DNA from: Flavobacteriales bacterium UBA6051
GTDB taxonomy: Bacteria > Bacteroidota > Bacteroidia > Flavobacteriales_D > Crocinitomicaceae
Assembly (NCBI GenBank): GCA_002427735.1
Contig: DIYP01000016.1
Coordinates: 248,001-312,000 of the forward strand
Length of the DNA: 64,000 nucleotides
Reading direction: 5' to 3'
The notes below the pieces were generated by a model that made no database searches, was not told the DNA's origin, and saw nothing but the letters and a program-made list of their open reading frames with translations. Positions 8,026 to 17,844 of the stretch are shown here, one piece after another (the first letter of the stretch is position 1; every line of letters begins with the position of its first letter). The position numbers were made by a program, and so were the translations under genes.

Positions 8026-9270
8026 CTACTCTTCCGTATGCTGGTCTGATCGCATCATTTTCAGGGTAAAAGCACCTAAAGAAATGATAACGACAATCAT
8101 TAAGCCCCATAACCACCAGCGACTTTCAATCAACGGGGTTTCGGCTTGCTCTTCTTCCTGAGTGCTCACGACCACTTCCTTTCCAACTGCCAAATTCGTC
8201 AATGAATCTGGGATCTTGTCTGCGAAATTATAGATATCATAATCCGGATAGTTCGCATTTTTCTTACCATAAACGAGGTAGTAATCTGCTTTCTCTGTAA
8301 AACGAGTGACCAACTCATGGATGTAACCCTTCACCTCAATTTTTCCAATTTCCAATGGCTGATTGTCACGGTTCTCAATGGTTACTCTGAGTCGCTTTGC
8401 GATCTGACCGCTCAATTCAAGTTCATCATCTTCCAATGATGTTAACACTCCATGCCCCATGTCTTCATAGACATACTTCCAGCCTTTTTCTGTCTTAATA
8501 CTGTCACTTAAATATTCAACATGAGCTCGACGATAGTAGTCAAAATCACTGTTCGTATTTACCTTTATCTTGTGAACTGGAGCGGCATGCTTTAACGTTA
8601 GATCAATCACCGTCTCTTTTTCATTTCGCAACTCTGAAACCTTTTGTTCATCAATCGAATATGTGCGTGTCTTTCCATCCACCACTTTAGTAAAAACAAC
8701 ATTGGGTAGTATTAAGCGTGGATTGACTCTAACAGGCAAGTAAATCCGGTAATAACGGTATCGAGAACGTGGAAAACGCACACGATTATATCGGTAATCC
8801 ATATAGGTATCACGAATAGAAATAACTCGTGCATCTTCAGCAATGATGAACCAATCATCTAAATCATGACTCCCTTCCACTGTGATCTCCCAATCATAGT
8901 TGTATCGATCAAAACTTAAGTCAATTTGATTGATATCTACATCTTTCTCCAATCTCAGCGTATAGTAATAACCACGCGAATTGTGCACACGGTTCAACAA
9001 CTCATAGGGTCTCGAATCGACAATACGTTCTGTACGTTGCACATCGAGTAAGTAAGCTGACTCAATCGTATCTTTGCTTTCTGTGACCCCATAAACTCTG
9101 ATATCATTCAAAGGAGATTGAAGTCTACCATATACTTCGTCTGGAATTTCTAAACGGTGCCATTTATCTTCAATTCCGTTGATCTTACGCTTATATACAT
9201 AATCTGTCATCTGTCCGAGGCTGAAAAACCCCAAACAGATGAACAAACCAACAAGTTTAATCTTCTTCAT
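8026..9270 (-). CDS. DUF3999-like exported/membrane protein
   Basis: About 414 residues. An N-terminal signal peptide (to SLGQ, residue ~20) precedes a long region rich in beta strands and aromatic/Arg residues, with a single membrane helix near the C-terminus (WWLWGLMIVVIISLGAF) and a short charged cytoplasmic tail. This layout and its position directly after a DUF2339 gene match the DUF3999 family, which usually sits in that pair; function is unknown. I place the start at the ATG at 9270, since the longer frame begins with TTG. It overlaps the end of the DUF2339 gene by 14 bp, so the two are translationally coupled. Confidence 0.75.
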   Translation of the reverse strand: MKKIKLVGLFICLGFFSLGQMTDYVYKRKINGIEDKWHRLEIPDEVYGRLQSPLNDIRVYGVTESKDTIESAYLLDVQRTERIVDSRPYELLNRVHNSRGYYYTLRLEKDVDINQIDLSFDRYNYDWEITVEGSHDLDDWFIIAEDARVISIRDTYMDYRYNRVRFPRSRYRYYRIYLPVRVNPRLILPNVVFTKVVDGKTRTYSIDEQKVSELRNEKETVIDLTLKHAAPVHKIKVNTNSDFDYYRRAHVEYLSDSIKTEKGWKYVYEDMGHGVLTSLEDDELELSGQIAKRLRVTIENRDNQPLEIGKIEVKGYIHELVTRFTEKADYYLVYGKKNANYPDYDIYNFADKIPDSLTNLAVGKEVVVSTQEEEQAETPLIESRWWLWGLMIVVIISLGAFTLKMMRSDQHTEE

Positions 9271-11980
9271 GTTCAATTCGATCTTTAAATTTGTTGTACA
9301 TATAAGAGATTAACAATAAGATGAGTCCCAGTGAAATAAACACAATCATCTTTGCGATTGTTGTAAGGTGAGCGATATCGTAGAAAAATAACTTCACTAG
9401 TACCATCCCAAACAAGCTAAACGCTGCAATTCTGAGATATTGTCTGTTTTTCCAAATTCCAATCCCAACCAATACAAAGGCATACAATCCGCATAAGATG
9501 CTCAATCCTAGTTTGTGCTGTTCTTGTGAACCAACAAGATTCAAAATATTGATCAACTCTGCACATAAAACCCAAAGGATGGTCGCATGCATAAACATCT
9601 CCACCCCCATCTTGAAGTGAATCTTCATGAAATCCTGTCGAATATATCTTGTAATCAAGAATATCATTCCTGCCACCAAAGCATAGGATACATAGCGCAA
9701 TCCAATTGCCATTGTAGAGTATTCATATACATCCACATGAGTTTGCGCCATATACGATTCACGTAACTCACTTAATTCGAATAATCCAACTCCTAGGAAC
9801 AAAAGCACAGCAAGGCAATTGACAAGAATGTTGACAATTCCGTACACCTGACTTTTGAACCGTTTGATGTTCAGCACAGAAAGTATACCAAGGAAAATCA
9901 AGGTATAATTGATCGTCCAAACATCTTTAAAACGTAATATATCTTCGTTGTACATTTTATCGTGAAAGTCAAAAAGATGCTCCGGCTCTAATTCAATCAA
10001 CGTTGCGGCGTAGCGTTGGTACCAATAGGCGCTCAACTCCAGGCGGAACATATTATAAACAATCAGAATTAAAGCCAACGGTAATACTACTCTCAGGAAT
10101 CCAAACGATGATGGATTTGTCGCAAGAAAACGCTCTCTGTGCTTTTGAATTGAATTGACATAATTCATAAACCCAAAAGAAACTGCAACAATGATACTAG
10201 TCAAAAACGTGACATTTGCAAAAGGCTCCAAAGGACGGATATCATACTTATTCAAAGAATATGCTATGCCCCAATCGTGCCCGAGGCTAATGAGTGCAAT
10301 AGCCATCACTGGATATGAAAGCATTTCATACACCTTGACGTCCTTTGTTCTTCCAATCCAAAATAGCACAGCAGCCTCCAACGCCCACAAAAGCGTCACC
10401 CAAGTCCCATCTAATTGGACAGGGATGGCCATCGTTAAAAACGTCAAAACCATTCCTGAACTCAGATAGAAAAGCTTACGATCCGCCAGCTTTGTAGTGT
10501 ACAAAATGACACTGACAATGAAGTGCACAATGGCAACGGCGATAGTAAATAAACCAAGGTAGTTGCGCCCAGTTGTATCATTGTCCAAAACCATATATGA
10601 AGAACCGTAGTATACAGCTGAATTCAAAAGAATCATGACAACATCTTCAGGTGCGAATTGCTCTTTCTTAATTAATTTATACACCAAGAATGTAGCATAG
10701 AATAGGACAAAGAAAACCGCACCAAAGAAGAGTGCTAATGAGAAGTGAGTACCAGGATCATATCCTTGCATGAACCAAGCAAGGTAAATCAACCAGGTAA
10801 ATCCAAACGCAACATAATACAAAGGTTTCCAATGTTTTTTCATCGCAATGAATAGAATTCCTGCATTAACGATAGTCATGTAAATGAACAGTGCTTTCAC
10901 ATTCCCGGAGCCATCGCTCAACAAGAATGGGACAGCGTAGGATCCGACGAGTGCAATATGTGCAATTATTTGTCGGTTATAGTGTATCGCCGTGTAGGCC
11001 GTAAAACCTGTGAAAAGCACCATCACTCCGAATGTCGGCAACTGTGGGATTAACCCATAGAAACTATATGCTGCATAGGTGACAAAATACATTATCGCCA
11101 TTGAACCACTGACTAGAATAGCACTGAACTGCTCATATTTCTTCTTGAGTTTCATTCCCACAAAAAGAATCCCTGTACCAAGCGCATAACTCAGTACGAT
11201 GCGCATTAAAGGACTAATCAGGTCATGATCTAAAGAGTATTTTACACCAAACACTACCCCTATCAGGATAATGCAAATCGCAATAACAGCGATCAAATTT
11301 TCGCCAATAAACTTTTCTAATCCTGTTTTTTGGCGTTCAACAGGAATACCGTAATCAGATGACTGCTCTTGCATCGTTGAAGGCGCTTTTTCGCGTTCAA
11401 CGTTTGCCGGAGCTGGTCTCGTTACTTCCGCATAGCGTTCTTTTGCAGTAACCGCAGCCAATTTCTCAAGTCCTGCAGCCTCGGCAATACAATTACTCAG
11501 ACTGGAACGAGAAATAACCATCCCTTCATTTTCACCTTTTGTAACTATTACTGTCTTGCCTTCATCCTTGAAACGGCCTTTTGCAATCAATTGCTTTTCA
11601 CGGTCTTGTACAATCCAATTTCCATTTTCGGCACAGGAAACATCATAAGTGATATCCTGACGGGTAATCATGAATTTTACAAATTGTTTCCCCCCTCCTG
11701 TAACACCATCTTCATAAACCACAAGCGCTTTCTTGATTGGTCCGAGATCAACTTCACTTGGCCATTCAATTGCTTCAGGTTCCGACACTGGAGTTAACTC
11801 AGTAGGCTTTACCTCTGACACCTCATGTCGAACCTCCTCAGGAGCTGGCGTTTCAATTGCCTTAAGATCCTGAAGTTCACTTTTTAAAGAATTGATTCTA
11901 TCGGAGAATGTGGTATGCTCTTGTATGAGCCTTTCCAGTCTCCTTGACAATTCATCAATTCTGTCTTGCTTTTCAGACAT
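9257..11980 (-). CDS. DUF2339 polytopic membrane protein
   Basis: A 907-residue integral membrane protein. Residues 1-45 form a charged coiled coil (MSEKQDRIDELSRRLERL). A soluble region of about 180 residues follows, including a segment that resembles a small ligand-binding or regulatory domain (VKFMITRQDITYDVSC). From residue ~228 on there are roughly 20 closely spaced membrane helices, the hallmark of DUF2339. The family is widespread, and the biochemical role is unknown; an envelope or transport function is often assumed. It is the first gene of a two-gene unit with the DUF3999-like gene, which overlaps its stop. Confidence 0.85.
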   Translation of the reverse strand: MSEKQDRIDELSRRLERLIQEHTTFSDRINSLKSELQDLKAIETPAPEEVRHEVSEVKPTELTPVSEPEAIEWPSEVDLGPIKKALVVYEDGVTGGGKQFVKFMITRQDITYDVSCAENGNWIVQDREKQLIAKGRFKDEGKTVIVTKGENEGMVISRSSLSNCIAEAAGLEKLAAVTAKERYAEVTRPAPANVEREKAPSTMQEQSSDYGIPVERQKTGLEKFIGENLIAVIAICIILIGVVFGVKYSLDHDLISPLMRIVLSYALGTGILFVGMKLKKKYEQFSAILVSGSMAIMYFVTYAAYSFYGLIPQLPTFGVMVLFTGFTAYTAIHYNRQIIAHIALVGSYAVPFLLSDGSGNVKALFIYMTIVNAGILFIAMKKHWKPLYYVAFGFTWLIYLAWFMQGYDPGTHFSLALFFGAVFFVLFYATFLVYKLIKKEQFAPEDVVMILLNSAVYYGSSYMVLDNDTTGRNYLGLFTIAVAIVHFIVSVILYTTKLADRKLFYLSSGMVLTFLTMAIPVQLDGTWVTLLWALEAAVLFWIGRTKDVKVYEMLSYPVMAIALISLGHDWGIAYSLNKYDIRPLEPFANVTFLTSIIVAVSFGFMNYVNSIQKHRERFLATNPSSFGFLRVVLPLALILIVYNMFRLELSAYWYQRYAATLIELEPEHLFDFHDKMYNEDILRFKDVWTINYTLIFLGILSVLNIKRFKSQVYGIVNILVNCLAVLLFLGVGLFELSELRESYMAQTHVDVYEYSTMAIGLRYVSYALVAGMIFLITRYIRQDFMKIHFKMGVEMFMHATILWVLCAELINILNLVGSQEQHKLGLSILCGLYAFVLVGIGIWKNRQYLRIAAFSLFGMVLVKLFFYDIAHLTTIAKMIVFISLGLILLLISYMYNKFKDRIEHEED

Positions 11981-12295
11981 ATGTAGGTTTTTGGTTGGAT
12001 TAAATTTAACGAATGTCGTCGACTTATTTCTTAGAAGTCATTTCACAGTAATTCGTAGTGTGTTTAATCCAATTGTTTGGGTCAAAGATGTTTGATCATT
12101 AAAAATGAGCGAAAACAAATATTGAAAAAATATTACTTAATACGAATTAGTATAAATCAAAAAAACCCTTTAATAATTGAGGTTATAAGTAAAAATAATT
12201 ACGATATATAACACTAAAAATGTGCCTCATTGGAACATTTGATTATTTCCCTATTCTGTCATACCTTTAGGTTATTCTATTAACCCACCATTGAA
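11981..12295. other. AT-rich divergent intergenic region
   Basis: These 315 bases separate the divergent DUF2339 gene and the small T9SS gene. They are very AT-rich between about 12110 and 12230. I see one promoter reading right (12239-12269) and a short inverted repeat ATAC/GTAT around 12140-12153. I recognise no gene or RNA. Confidence 0.6.
12239..12269 (+). promoter_or_regulatory. Promoter of the T9SS gene at 12296
   Basis: TTG at 12239-12241, a 20-bp spacer, then TACCTTTA at 12262-12269. This fits the Bacteroidota -33/-7 arrangement with one mismatch in the -7 box. The predicted start point is near 12273, giving a leader of about 22 nt. Confidence 0.6.
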
Positions 12296-13141
12296 ATGCG
12301 TAGCTTACTTTTCATACTTGTCTTTTATTCATTTACAACATCCTTCGGGCAAAGTCATCAAATGTTCCCAACAGATGGCTTTAATTATTGGTGGCAAGAA
12401 TATACACACTTAGGCGATCCTTGGCAACCACCGAGCTCATATCACATTGATTACACAGTGGAGACTACCGACTCGATTAATGGAGAGATGTATTATATGC
12501 TAAACAACGATGGAACAACAGTTGGACACTATCGCGTAGACAGTTTACTCGTCTATTACACAACCGACTATGTTCCTTCAGGAAATGCAAGCTTGTCAGA
12601 CTGGGAACAATGTGCTCCTGGAGAACAGTTACTCTATGACTATACGCTTACGATTGGAGACACCTTTCAAATCATTAGTGGGCACGAAATAGTGCTTGAA
12701 TATTTTGATTCTTTGCTTATTGATGGAAATTACCACAGGACTTTTCACTTTAGCACCCCTCAAGATTGGTATCTTGCTGTAGACTACTACTGGATTCAGG
12801 GAATTGGAAGTTCTCTTGGTTTTTTTCCGTATTTCGATTTTTTCGAACAACGGATGGATTTCCATTGTTTTTTCGGTGATTTTTTAACCTACTGTCCGAC
12901 TGCCGAGATAAAAAAAATAGATCGCCAATTCTCATTCTACCCTAACCCTGTAGTAGATTATCTTGTCATTGAGAATGAACAAGGAATATCTGTAAAAGGG
13001 AAATTAGTGAATATGGCAGGCCAACAACTAGATCAATTTTCTTTTAGCGAAAGTAAACATCAAGTGAACGTAGAGGGAATTGCATCTGGCATATACCAGC
13101 TTGTTTTAAACGACTCAGTTCATCTACTAATGATAGAATAG
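12296..13141 (+). CDS. Small secreted protein with T9SS sorting domain
   Basis: A 281-residue exported protein with a signal peptide ending at about residue 19 (SFGQ). The central ~180 residues are rich in Tyr, Trp and Asp and form an unrecognised beta-rich domain with Cys residues in EQCAPGE and HCFFGDFLTYC. The last ~70 residues (FYPNPVVDYLVIEN to LMIE) are a T9SS type A sorting domain. The domain resembles the anonymous secreted domains that precede sorting tags in many Flavobacteriales proteins. No catalytic motif is visible. It has its own promoter and is followed 54 bp later by the barrel protein gene. Confidence 0.8.
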   Translation: MRSLLFILVFYSFTTSFGQSHQMFPTDGFNYWWQEYTHLGDPWQPPSSYHIDYTVETTDSINGEMYYMLNNDGTTVGHYRVDSLLVYYTTDYVPSGNASLSDWEQCAPGEQLLYDYTLTIGDTFQIISGHEIVLEYFDSLLIDGNYHRTFHFSTPQDWYLAVDYYWIQGIGSSLGFFPYFDFFEQRMDFHCFFGDFLTYCPTAEIKKIDRQFSFYPNPVVDYLVIENEQGISVKGKLVNMAGQQLDQFSFSESKHQVNVEGIASGIYQLVLNDSVHLLMIE

Positions 13142-13195
13142 CTTTATTTATTTCTGGAATAGAATTTGTTAATGAAATGTTAAAATCAACGTTTC

Positions 13196-14083
13196 ATGCT
13201 GCGACTACTTGCCATTTCTGTTCTTCTCTTTCCGCTTTACAGCGCTGCACAGTTCTTTGGTGTCAGCGCAGCCTATACTTATGACGGACACCTCGGAACC
13301 GATTGGCGGCATTCAAGAGGCGCTAAAATTGGCGTTGGAGTCGAAAATCACCAATTCATGGATCTCCCATTAACCTTTTCTTTCCGATATTTTGGTGCTT
13401 TTTCAAAATCGCGATTCAATACAACGGTGGATGATATAGAATTTGACCTTCCAGATTCAATTGATAATCGGATGGGGTTTGCGAACCTCGACTACAAAAA
13501 GTTTTCAGCAGGAATTGAAGCAGATTTAGGCTATCAAGAGTGGGAATTCAGTATAATTGAACCTTATGTTTCATTTGGTCTAAGGTATCAGAATTTCAGT
13601 TCTTGGTTGAACTATGACCTGTACGAACCTGCCCCATGCCAGTGCTACGATACGAGGCCTAAAAAATTTACGGAAACAGCGAGCTTCGGGTTCACAACTG
13701 GTGCAGGAGTTAAGATTCATGCCACGGAAACCTTCTTTATAGATTTCAGGGCTACCTACAACGCCGGATGGGGATTAACTTCTAAAGGCGGCATCCCCAC
13801 ACTTCCTGACACAGACTCTTTTCATATTAACTCGGCAGGTGCACCGACTGTAAACTATGCACCGCAACGCTACATTGACGGGATGAATTTTAATGTTGGA
13901 ATCATTTTCAATTTACGCTGGGCGTCGGATCAGGACGATACCTTTTCATTCAGCGATTCAGATGATAATGACTACGACTACGGATCGGATGGTGATGTGA
14001 ACACTGATTCGGGGAGCAGCTCAACAGGGTCAAACGATTGCGACCCTGTTGAATTGACGCCTAAAGGTCGTGGCGGTAATTAA
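13196..14083 (+). CDS. Outer-membrane beta-barrel protein with acidic tail
   Basis: A 295-residue exported protein. The signal peptide ends at about residue 18 (SAAQ). Residues ~20-240 alternate aromatic and polar residues in strands typical of an outer-membrane barrel, ending at GMNFNVGIIFNLRW. A tail of about 50 residues rich in Asp, Ser and Gly (SFSDSDDNDYDYGSDGD) follows and ends without a terminal Phe, so the tail probably hangs free. A Cys pair in PCQCYD sits in a loop. Function unknown. It converges with the barrel-ended protein of the patatin operon, the stop codons overlapping by four bases. Confidence 0.75.
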   Translation: MLRLLAISVLLFPLYSAAQFFGVSAAYTYDGHLGTDWRHSRGAKIGVGVENHQFMDLPLTFSFRYFGAFSKSRFNTTVDDIEFDLPDSIDNRMGFANLDYKKFSAGIEADLGYQEWEFSIIEPYVSFGLRYQNFSSWLNYDLYEPAPCQCYDTRPKKFTETASFGFTTGAGVKIHATETFFIDFRATYNAGWGLTSKGGIPTLPDTDSFHINSAGAPTVNYAPQRYIDGMNFNVGIIFNLRWASDQDDTFSFSDSDDNDYDYGSDGDVNTDSGSSSTGSNDCDPVELTPKGRGGN

Positions 14084-16209
14084 TCCTTCTTCTTACCGGT
14101 CTTCTTGCACTTCTTTGCTTTGCGTTCTCTTACCTTTTCAGATTTGCTATAAAAGTTAAACAAAGGAATATCCACAGTCAATGCTCCACCTACACGCCAT
14201 GCACGGGAAGTGATTTCCGTAATTGGGGTTCCATTCTCATCGGTAGCATCGTCCACAGCTTTCACCGAGCGAAGTTCAGGTCCGTATTGCACACCTACAC
14301 TCAGCGCAAGTGGTGTATTTCCAATCCCCCAAATCACATGAGCTCCGGGAGCAAGGATGTTTTTCCACTGAACGTTGGCAGCTGGACCGTGATCATTCTT
14401 TAATCGGTAAGCAGTGACCGCTCCAACATCAAGCACAGAAGCAAATAACGAAAGAGAATGTCCACTGAAATAACGTTTTCTTTCCACCTTGACAATAGAG
14501 TCTCCGTCTTTCCAAAGGACCGTCTTCGTTGGGTACATCGAGTACTTTTTTGGTGGATTCTTCTTTGTTAAGCCCCAGTTCAATGCAATTCCAATTGGCG
14601 CCGTGAATCCTACCATTCCTTCAATCGGATTCTGCACATCGCGATCATTTAAGAATTCAGCTGCTCCAAAAGGTCCGGCATAGGCATTCGCTGTTACGCT
14701 GAAGTGAGCATTGCGCTTGAGTCGATAGCTTTGTGTAGGCAGAATGGCTCCTTTAAGTGCCAAAGAAAACTCTTCCGGAGTAGATGCATTTGAGAGACTT
14801 ACCGCAAGGTTTCCATACTTCAAAACGTCTTTTAAGAATTGATTGTTTTCAGCTATTTCCTGAGGGACAGTGGCCTCAATTAAACTCAGCGTTGCAACAA
14901 TTATGTTTGAATACTTTTCGTCTACGATTGCTGTATTTACCTCACTCACAAAACTGATTGACTCGTTCACCACCTTCATTCCTTTCATGAGATTCTCGGG
15001 AATTGTAATCTCCGTATTGATCGCAGTCAATGTGCTTTCGGAAGTTAATAACTCAATCAGTCCTGTACTTTTATCAATTAGGGACGCAAAGTCTTTATAC
15101 TCTAGTTTAGGTTTGCTTTCACTGAGTATGTTAAGTTCATTAATACATTTCTCAACGGCAACAACTTCTGTAGCGATTTGTTTCATCAATTTCCCTAAAC
15201 CATCTCCATTATCTGACGAACTATTGGCCCACTCAACGATGCTCTTCTCTTCTTTGCCAATCTTGATTTTGATCTTACTCAACTCAGCCTCATACTTGAG
15301 AAGCGTGAACCCGACATACGTTTTGGCCACATTTAGTTCCATCAATCGCCCCAATGTGGCTTGGCTCGCCCAATTCGTATTTTGATCATTACTCAATCCT
15401 GCTACTAACGGGTGAACAACTGCCATTGTTTTACCCAATACAGTGGTGTCGTATTCTGTCTTGATGTAACTCAATAGGTTATCGGTTGGAGAATAAGTGT
15501 CTTCAGGATTTTCCAAAAATACAACTGCCTGTTCGTACAAAGCAACAGCGGTTTTAATGAGTTGCTCCTCGTCCTCATGAGTGTCTAACCAAGTTCTTGC
15601 AGACGGAAGGTTTTGAATTCCATCAACTACACAAGGAAAGTTAGCTGGGATTTCCCTGATATCCTGATTTAAAGCACTTCTGAATGAAGCCAACCAGGAT
15701 TCATAATTAAAAGGATCATCGAATAAAAGAACGTTTTTCGCATTCGGGAATACGCAACCTAAAAAAGGATCCGCTTTGACTTTCTTTCTGAAGTTATCCA
15801 GAAAGGCCAGGGTTAATTCCTCTCGAAATCGTTCAGCAATGATCTTGGAAATCTCATCGATCATGGCCGGTGCTCCAATACCTGGAACAGAGCCACTTTC
15901 TGCCCCACCACCAAGAGACTCTTTTTCTGTCGCGTTCTCTACCTGAATCGGAACATCAATAAAATTAGTACTGGCAATGTCCCCATCCGATTCAAAGTAT
16001 TTACGTAGTATTTTTTTAGCCTCATAATAATCTTTTACGGAAATATAGTCGATATAGTTGATCGCATCTATCAAAGGCGTTTTGGGTTTCTCTTCGGCAA
16101 TTTCCAAAACATTACCTGCCGGATTAGCACCTGCTGCCTGTTGAGTAAACCCTGCTCTGAAAATGAATAGTGACAAAAAGATTAATAGAATCGTTTTCAT
16201 AAATGTCAT
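14080..16209 (-). CDS. Exported protein with C-terminal barrel, third gene of patatin-protease operon
   Basis: A 709-residue protein that I do not recognise. A signal peptide (to FTQQ, residue ~24; an alternative ATG is at 16200) sends it out of the cytoplasm. Residues ~45-480 are predicted mostly helical, with charged heptad-like stretches. Residues ~490-690 alternate in a way typical of outer-membrane strands (HFSVTANAYAGPFG, MVGFTAPIGIALNWG, HSLSLFASVLDVGAV, LALSVGVQYGP, WRVGGALTVDIPLF). A very basic tail (RERKAKKCKKTGKKKD) follows. This suggests an outer-membrane barrel with a large periplasmic helical domain. It begins nine bases after the protease gene, so it is the last gene of the patatin-protease operon. 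The Lys-rich end is unusual for a barrel protein. Confidence 0.75.
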   Translation of the reverse strand: MTFMKTILLIFLSLFIFRAGFTQQAAGANPAGNVLEIAEEKPKTPLIDAINYIDYISVKDYYEAKKILRKYFESDGDIASTNFIDVPIQVENATEKESLGGGAESGSVPGIGAPAMIDEISKIIAERFREELTLAFLDNFRKKVKADPFLGCVFPNAKNVLLFDDPFNYESWLASFRSALNQDIREIPANFPCVVDGIQNLPSARTWLDTHEDEEQLIKTAVALYEQAVVFLENPEDTYSPTDNLLSYIKTEYDTTVLGKTMAVVHPLVAGLSNDQNTNWASQATLGRLMELNVAKTYVGFTLLKYEAELSKIKIKIGKEEKSIVEWANSSSDNGDGLGKLMKQIATEVVAVEKCINELNILSESKPKLEYKDFASLIDKSTGLIELLTSESTLTAINTEITIPENLMKGMKVVNESISFVSEVNTAIVDEKYSNIIVATLSLIEATVPQEIAENNQFLKDVLKYGNLAVSLSNASTPEEFSLALKGAILPTQSYRLKRNAHFSVTANAYAGPFGAAEFLNDRDVQNPIEGMVGFTAPIGIALNWGLTKKNPPKKYSMYPTKTVLWKDGDSIVKVERKRYFSGHSLSLFASVLDVGAVTAYRLKNDHGPAANVQWKNILAPGAHVIWGIGNTPLALSVGVQYGPELRSVKAVDDATDENGTPITEITSRAWRVGGALTVDIPLFNFYSKSEKVRERKAKKCKKTGKKKD

Positions 16210-16218
16210 AGTTAAAGA

Positions 16219-17832
16219 TTAAGCGATATAAATAGTTTTGTTTAGTTTTTCCAGTATTTCCTTGATCGGCATGGCATAGGTGAATTGGCTACCACTGCCT
16301 ATCACCAAGGCAAAAGGTTCATAATTCTCATTGTACAAAACAGATCCGGAATCTCCTTTTTCACTGATGGAGCGCCATTTGCCACCTTCATTATTGCCAA
16401 TGAGCATTAAGCCCTTAAACTTTTTGATACCATCGTTATAGCGAATATTGATATCCAGCTCCGACTTAAGCGAATGTATGACCCCTTGTTTTACTTTACC
16501 ATCCAACGAACTATAAAAGCTCGCCGTTTCGCCCATCTTAAGACCTTCCAGAGATATCATGTCCCTCAATTCAACATCTTGATGAGGCAATTGATTATCA
16601 AAAACTTCGAGCTCCTCCTCCACTTTTAGGATCGCCAGATCCATTTGCTTATTTCTCTGAGCATACATGAGCTTAGCCTGAATAAAACGATTCCGCCCTT
16701 TCATAACATCAACTCGCGTGCTCCCGTCCTGTTTACCTTTGAGGTCTGTACCGACTCCACCTAAAGCGACATGTGAGCAGGTAACAAGGAACTTTGCATC
16801 ATCAACACTATGATCGACTAGCACCGCACCGATTGACCCGTATTCGAGTGCTGCGCTCCTATTCCGCAAGCGGTAATCGAACCCTGAATGGGCTTCACCG
16901 GTTTCAATCTCGATTTGTTCGAAAGGCACCAGATATTGCGCATCGCCAATCTTCGTTGAAAGCTTGTCTTCAAGGCTAGTGTCGGAAATTCGATTGACAT
17001 AGGCAATGAGTCCGACACTTCCAGATTTAGTTAGTCCTATTTGAAGTAATTCTAGCGCATCGCCTAATTTATTGGTCAAATCATCCCCGTGCTGTTGCAA
17101 TGCTCTGTAGGCAAGTGTTTCCGGTTTCACTTTTCTCTTCGCGAACCCTCTCTTTTGCATTTGGTTTCCGGCACCAGTATTCGCTGCAGACATCTCTTCA
17201 TACGGTTGAACAATACTTGTTGCTGCCTTTCGACTTCCAGTGATTATACTAGCCAAATCAAAAGATGGGCTCTTGTATTGTTTATAATAACTAATGGTCT
17301 CGTTTTGTACGATGGCTCGAACGGCGTCATCGGCATCCTCAACGGAAACTAGAAATTCACTTGGATAAGAAGCCAAATTTTGACCCTTCCACTCTTTCGT
17401 AAAACTTCGAATCACCTCTTGAATGGAATAGAATGCTTCCATAAACTGCCCCAAAAACACTCTTTTTTCAAGCAGCTTTGTAATCAGCGTGTGTATTGTA
17501 AGTAATACGGAAATCGCAAGTGTTATCGTTTCAGTATTCCATGTAAGATTAAAGTACTTATTGATTGAGAGAACGAAGAGGATAATTGGCACTACAACGG
17601 CCAGAAAAATTGTAAAGAACACGTACCAAAATCGGTAAAACTTCTCGTCGGACACTTTTTTCTTATAGTAAAGGCAATTATAAGCGGCCTCAAGAAACAT
17701 TTCTTTCAAAGCGCCTTCAGATTCTCGATCCAGGTTCTTTAGATCAAGTTCTAGAATGAACTTGTCGTAATTTTCCAGCGCAGACCTCTTTAGGTCTCCC
17801 TTCTCATTGGTTTTCTGCTCCCAGGTGTACAT
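16219..17832 (-). CDS. SLATT-like two-TM protein fused to a trypsin-like serine protease
   Basis: A 537-residue protein with no signal peptide. Residues ~20-60 are helical. Two membrane helices lie at about 66-92 and 98-118 with a short connector, followed by a charged helix, a layout like the SLATT or DUF4231 two-TM domains known from bacterial conflict systems; this match is by topology, not by search. Residues ~325-535 form a trypsin-like domain with a complete triad: His in VTCSHVAL (~352), Asp in MDLAILK (~398) and Ser in GDSGSVLY (~495). The protease part is expected on the cytoplasmic side. The gene lies between a patatin gene (12-bp gap) and an exported barrel protein gene (9-bp gap). 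Confidence 0.8.
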   Translation of the reverse strand: MYTWEQKTNEKGDLKRSALENYDKFILELDLKNLDRESEGALKEMFLEAAYNCLYYKKKVSDEKFYRFWYVFFTIFLAVVVPIILFVLSINKYFNLTWNTETITLAISVLLTIHTLITKLLEKRVFLGQFMEAFYSIQEVIRSFTKEWKGQNLASYPSEFLVSVEDADDAVRAIVQNETISYYKQYKSPSFDLASIITGSRKAATSIVQPYEEMSAANTGAGNQMQKRGFAKRKVKPETLAYRALQQHGDDLTNKLGDALELLQIGLTKSGSVGLIAYVNRISDTSLEDKLSTKIGDAQYLVPFEQIEIETGEAHSGFDYRLRNRSAALEYGSIGAVLVDHSVDDAKFLVTCSHVALGGVGTDLKGKQDGSTRVDVMKGRNRFIQAKLMYAQRNKQMDLAILKVEEELEVFDNQLPHQDVELRDMISLEGLKMGETASFYSSLDGKVKQGVIHSLKSELDINIRYNDGIKKFKGLMLIGNNEGGKWRSISEKGDSGSVLYNENYEPFALVIGSGSQFTYAMPIKEILEKLNKTIYIA

Positions 17833-17844
17833 ATAAGTGCCTTT

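Noticed and set aside
14080..16209. A bacterial gasdermin partner of the protease
   Set aside because: The protein has a signal peptide and a barrel-like end; bacterial gasdermins are small cytoplasmic proteins.
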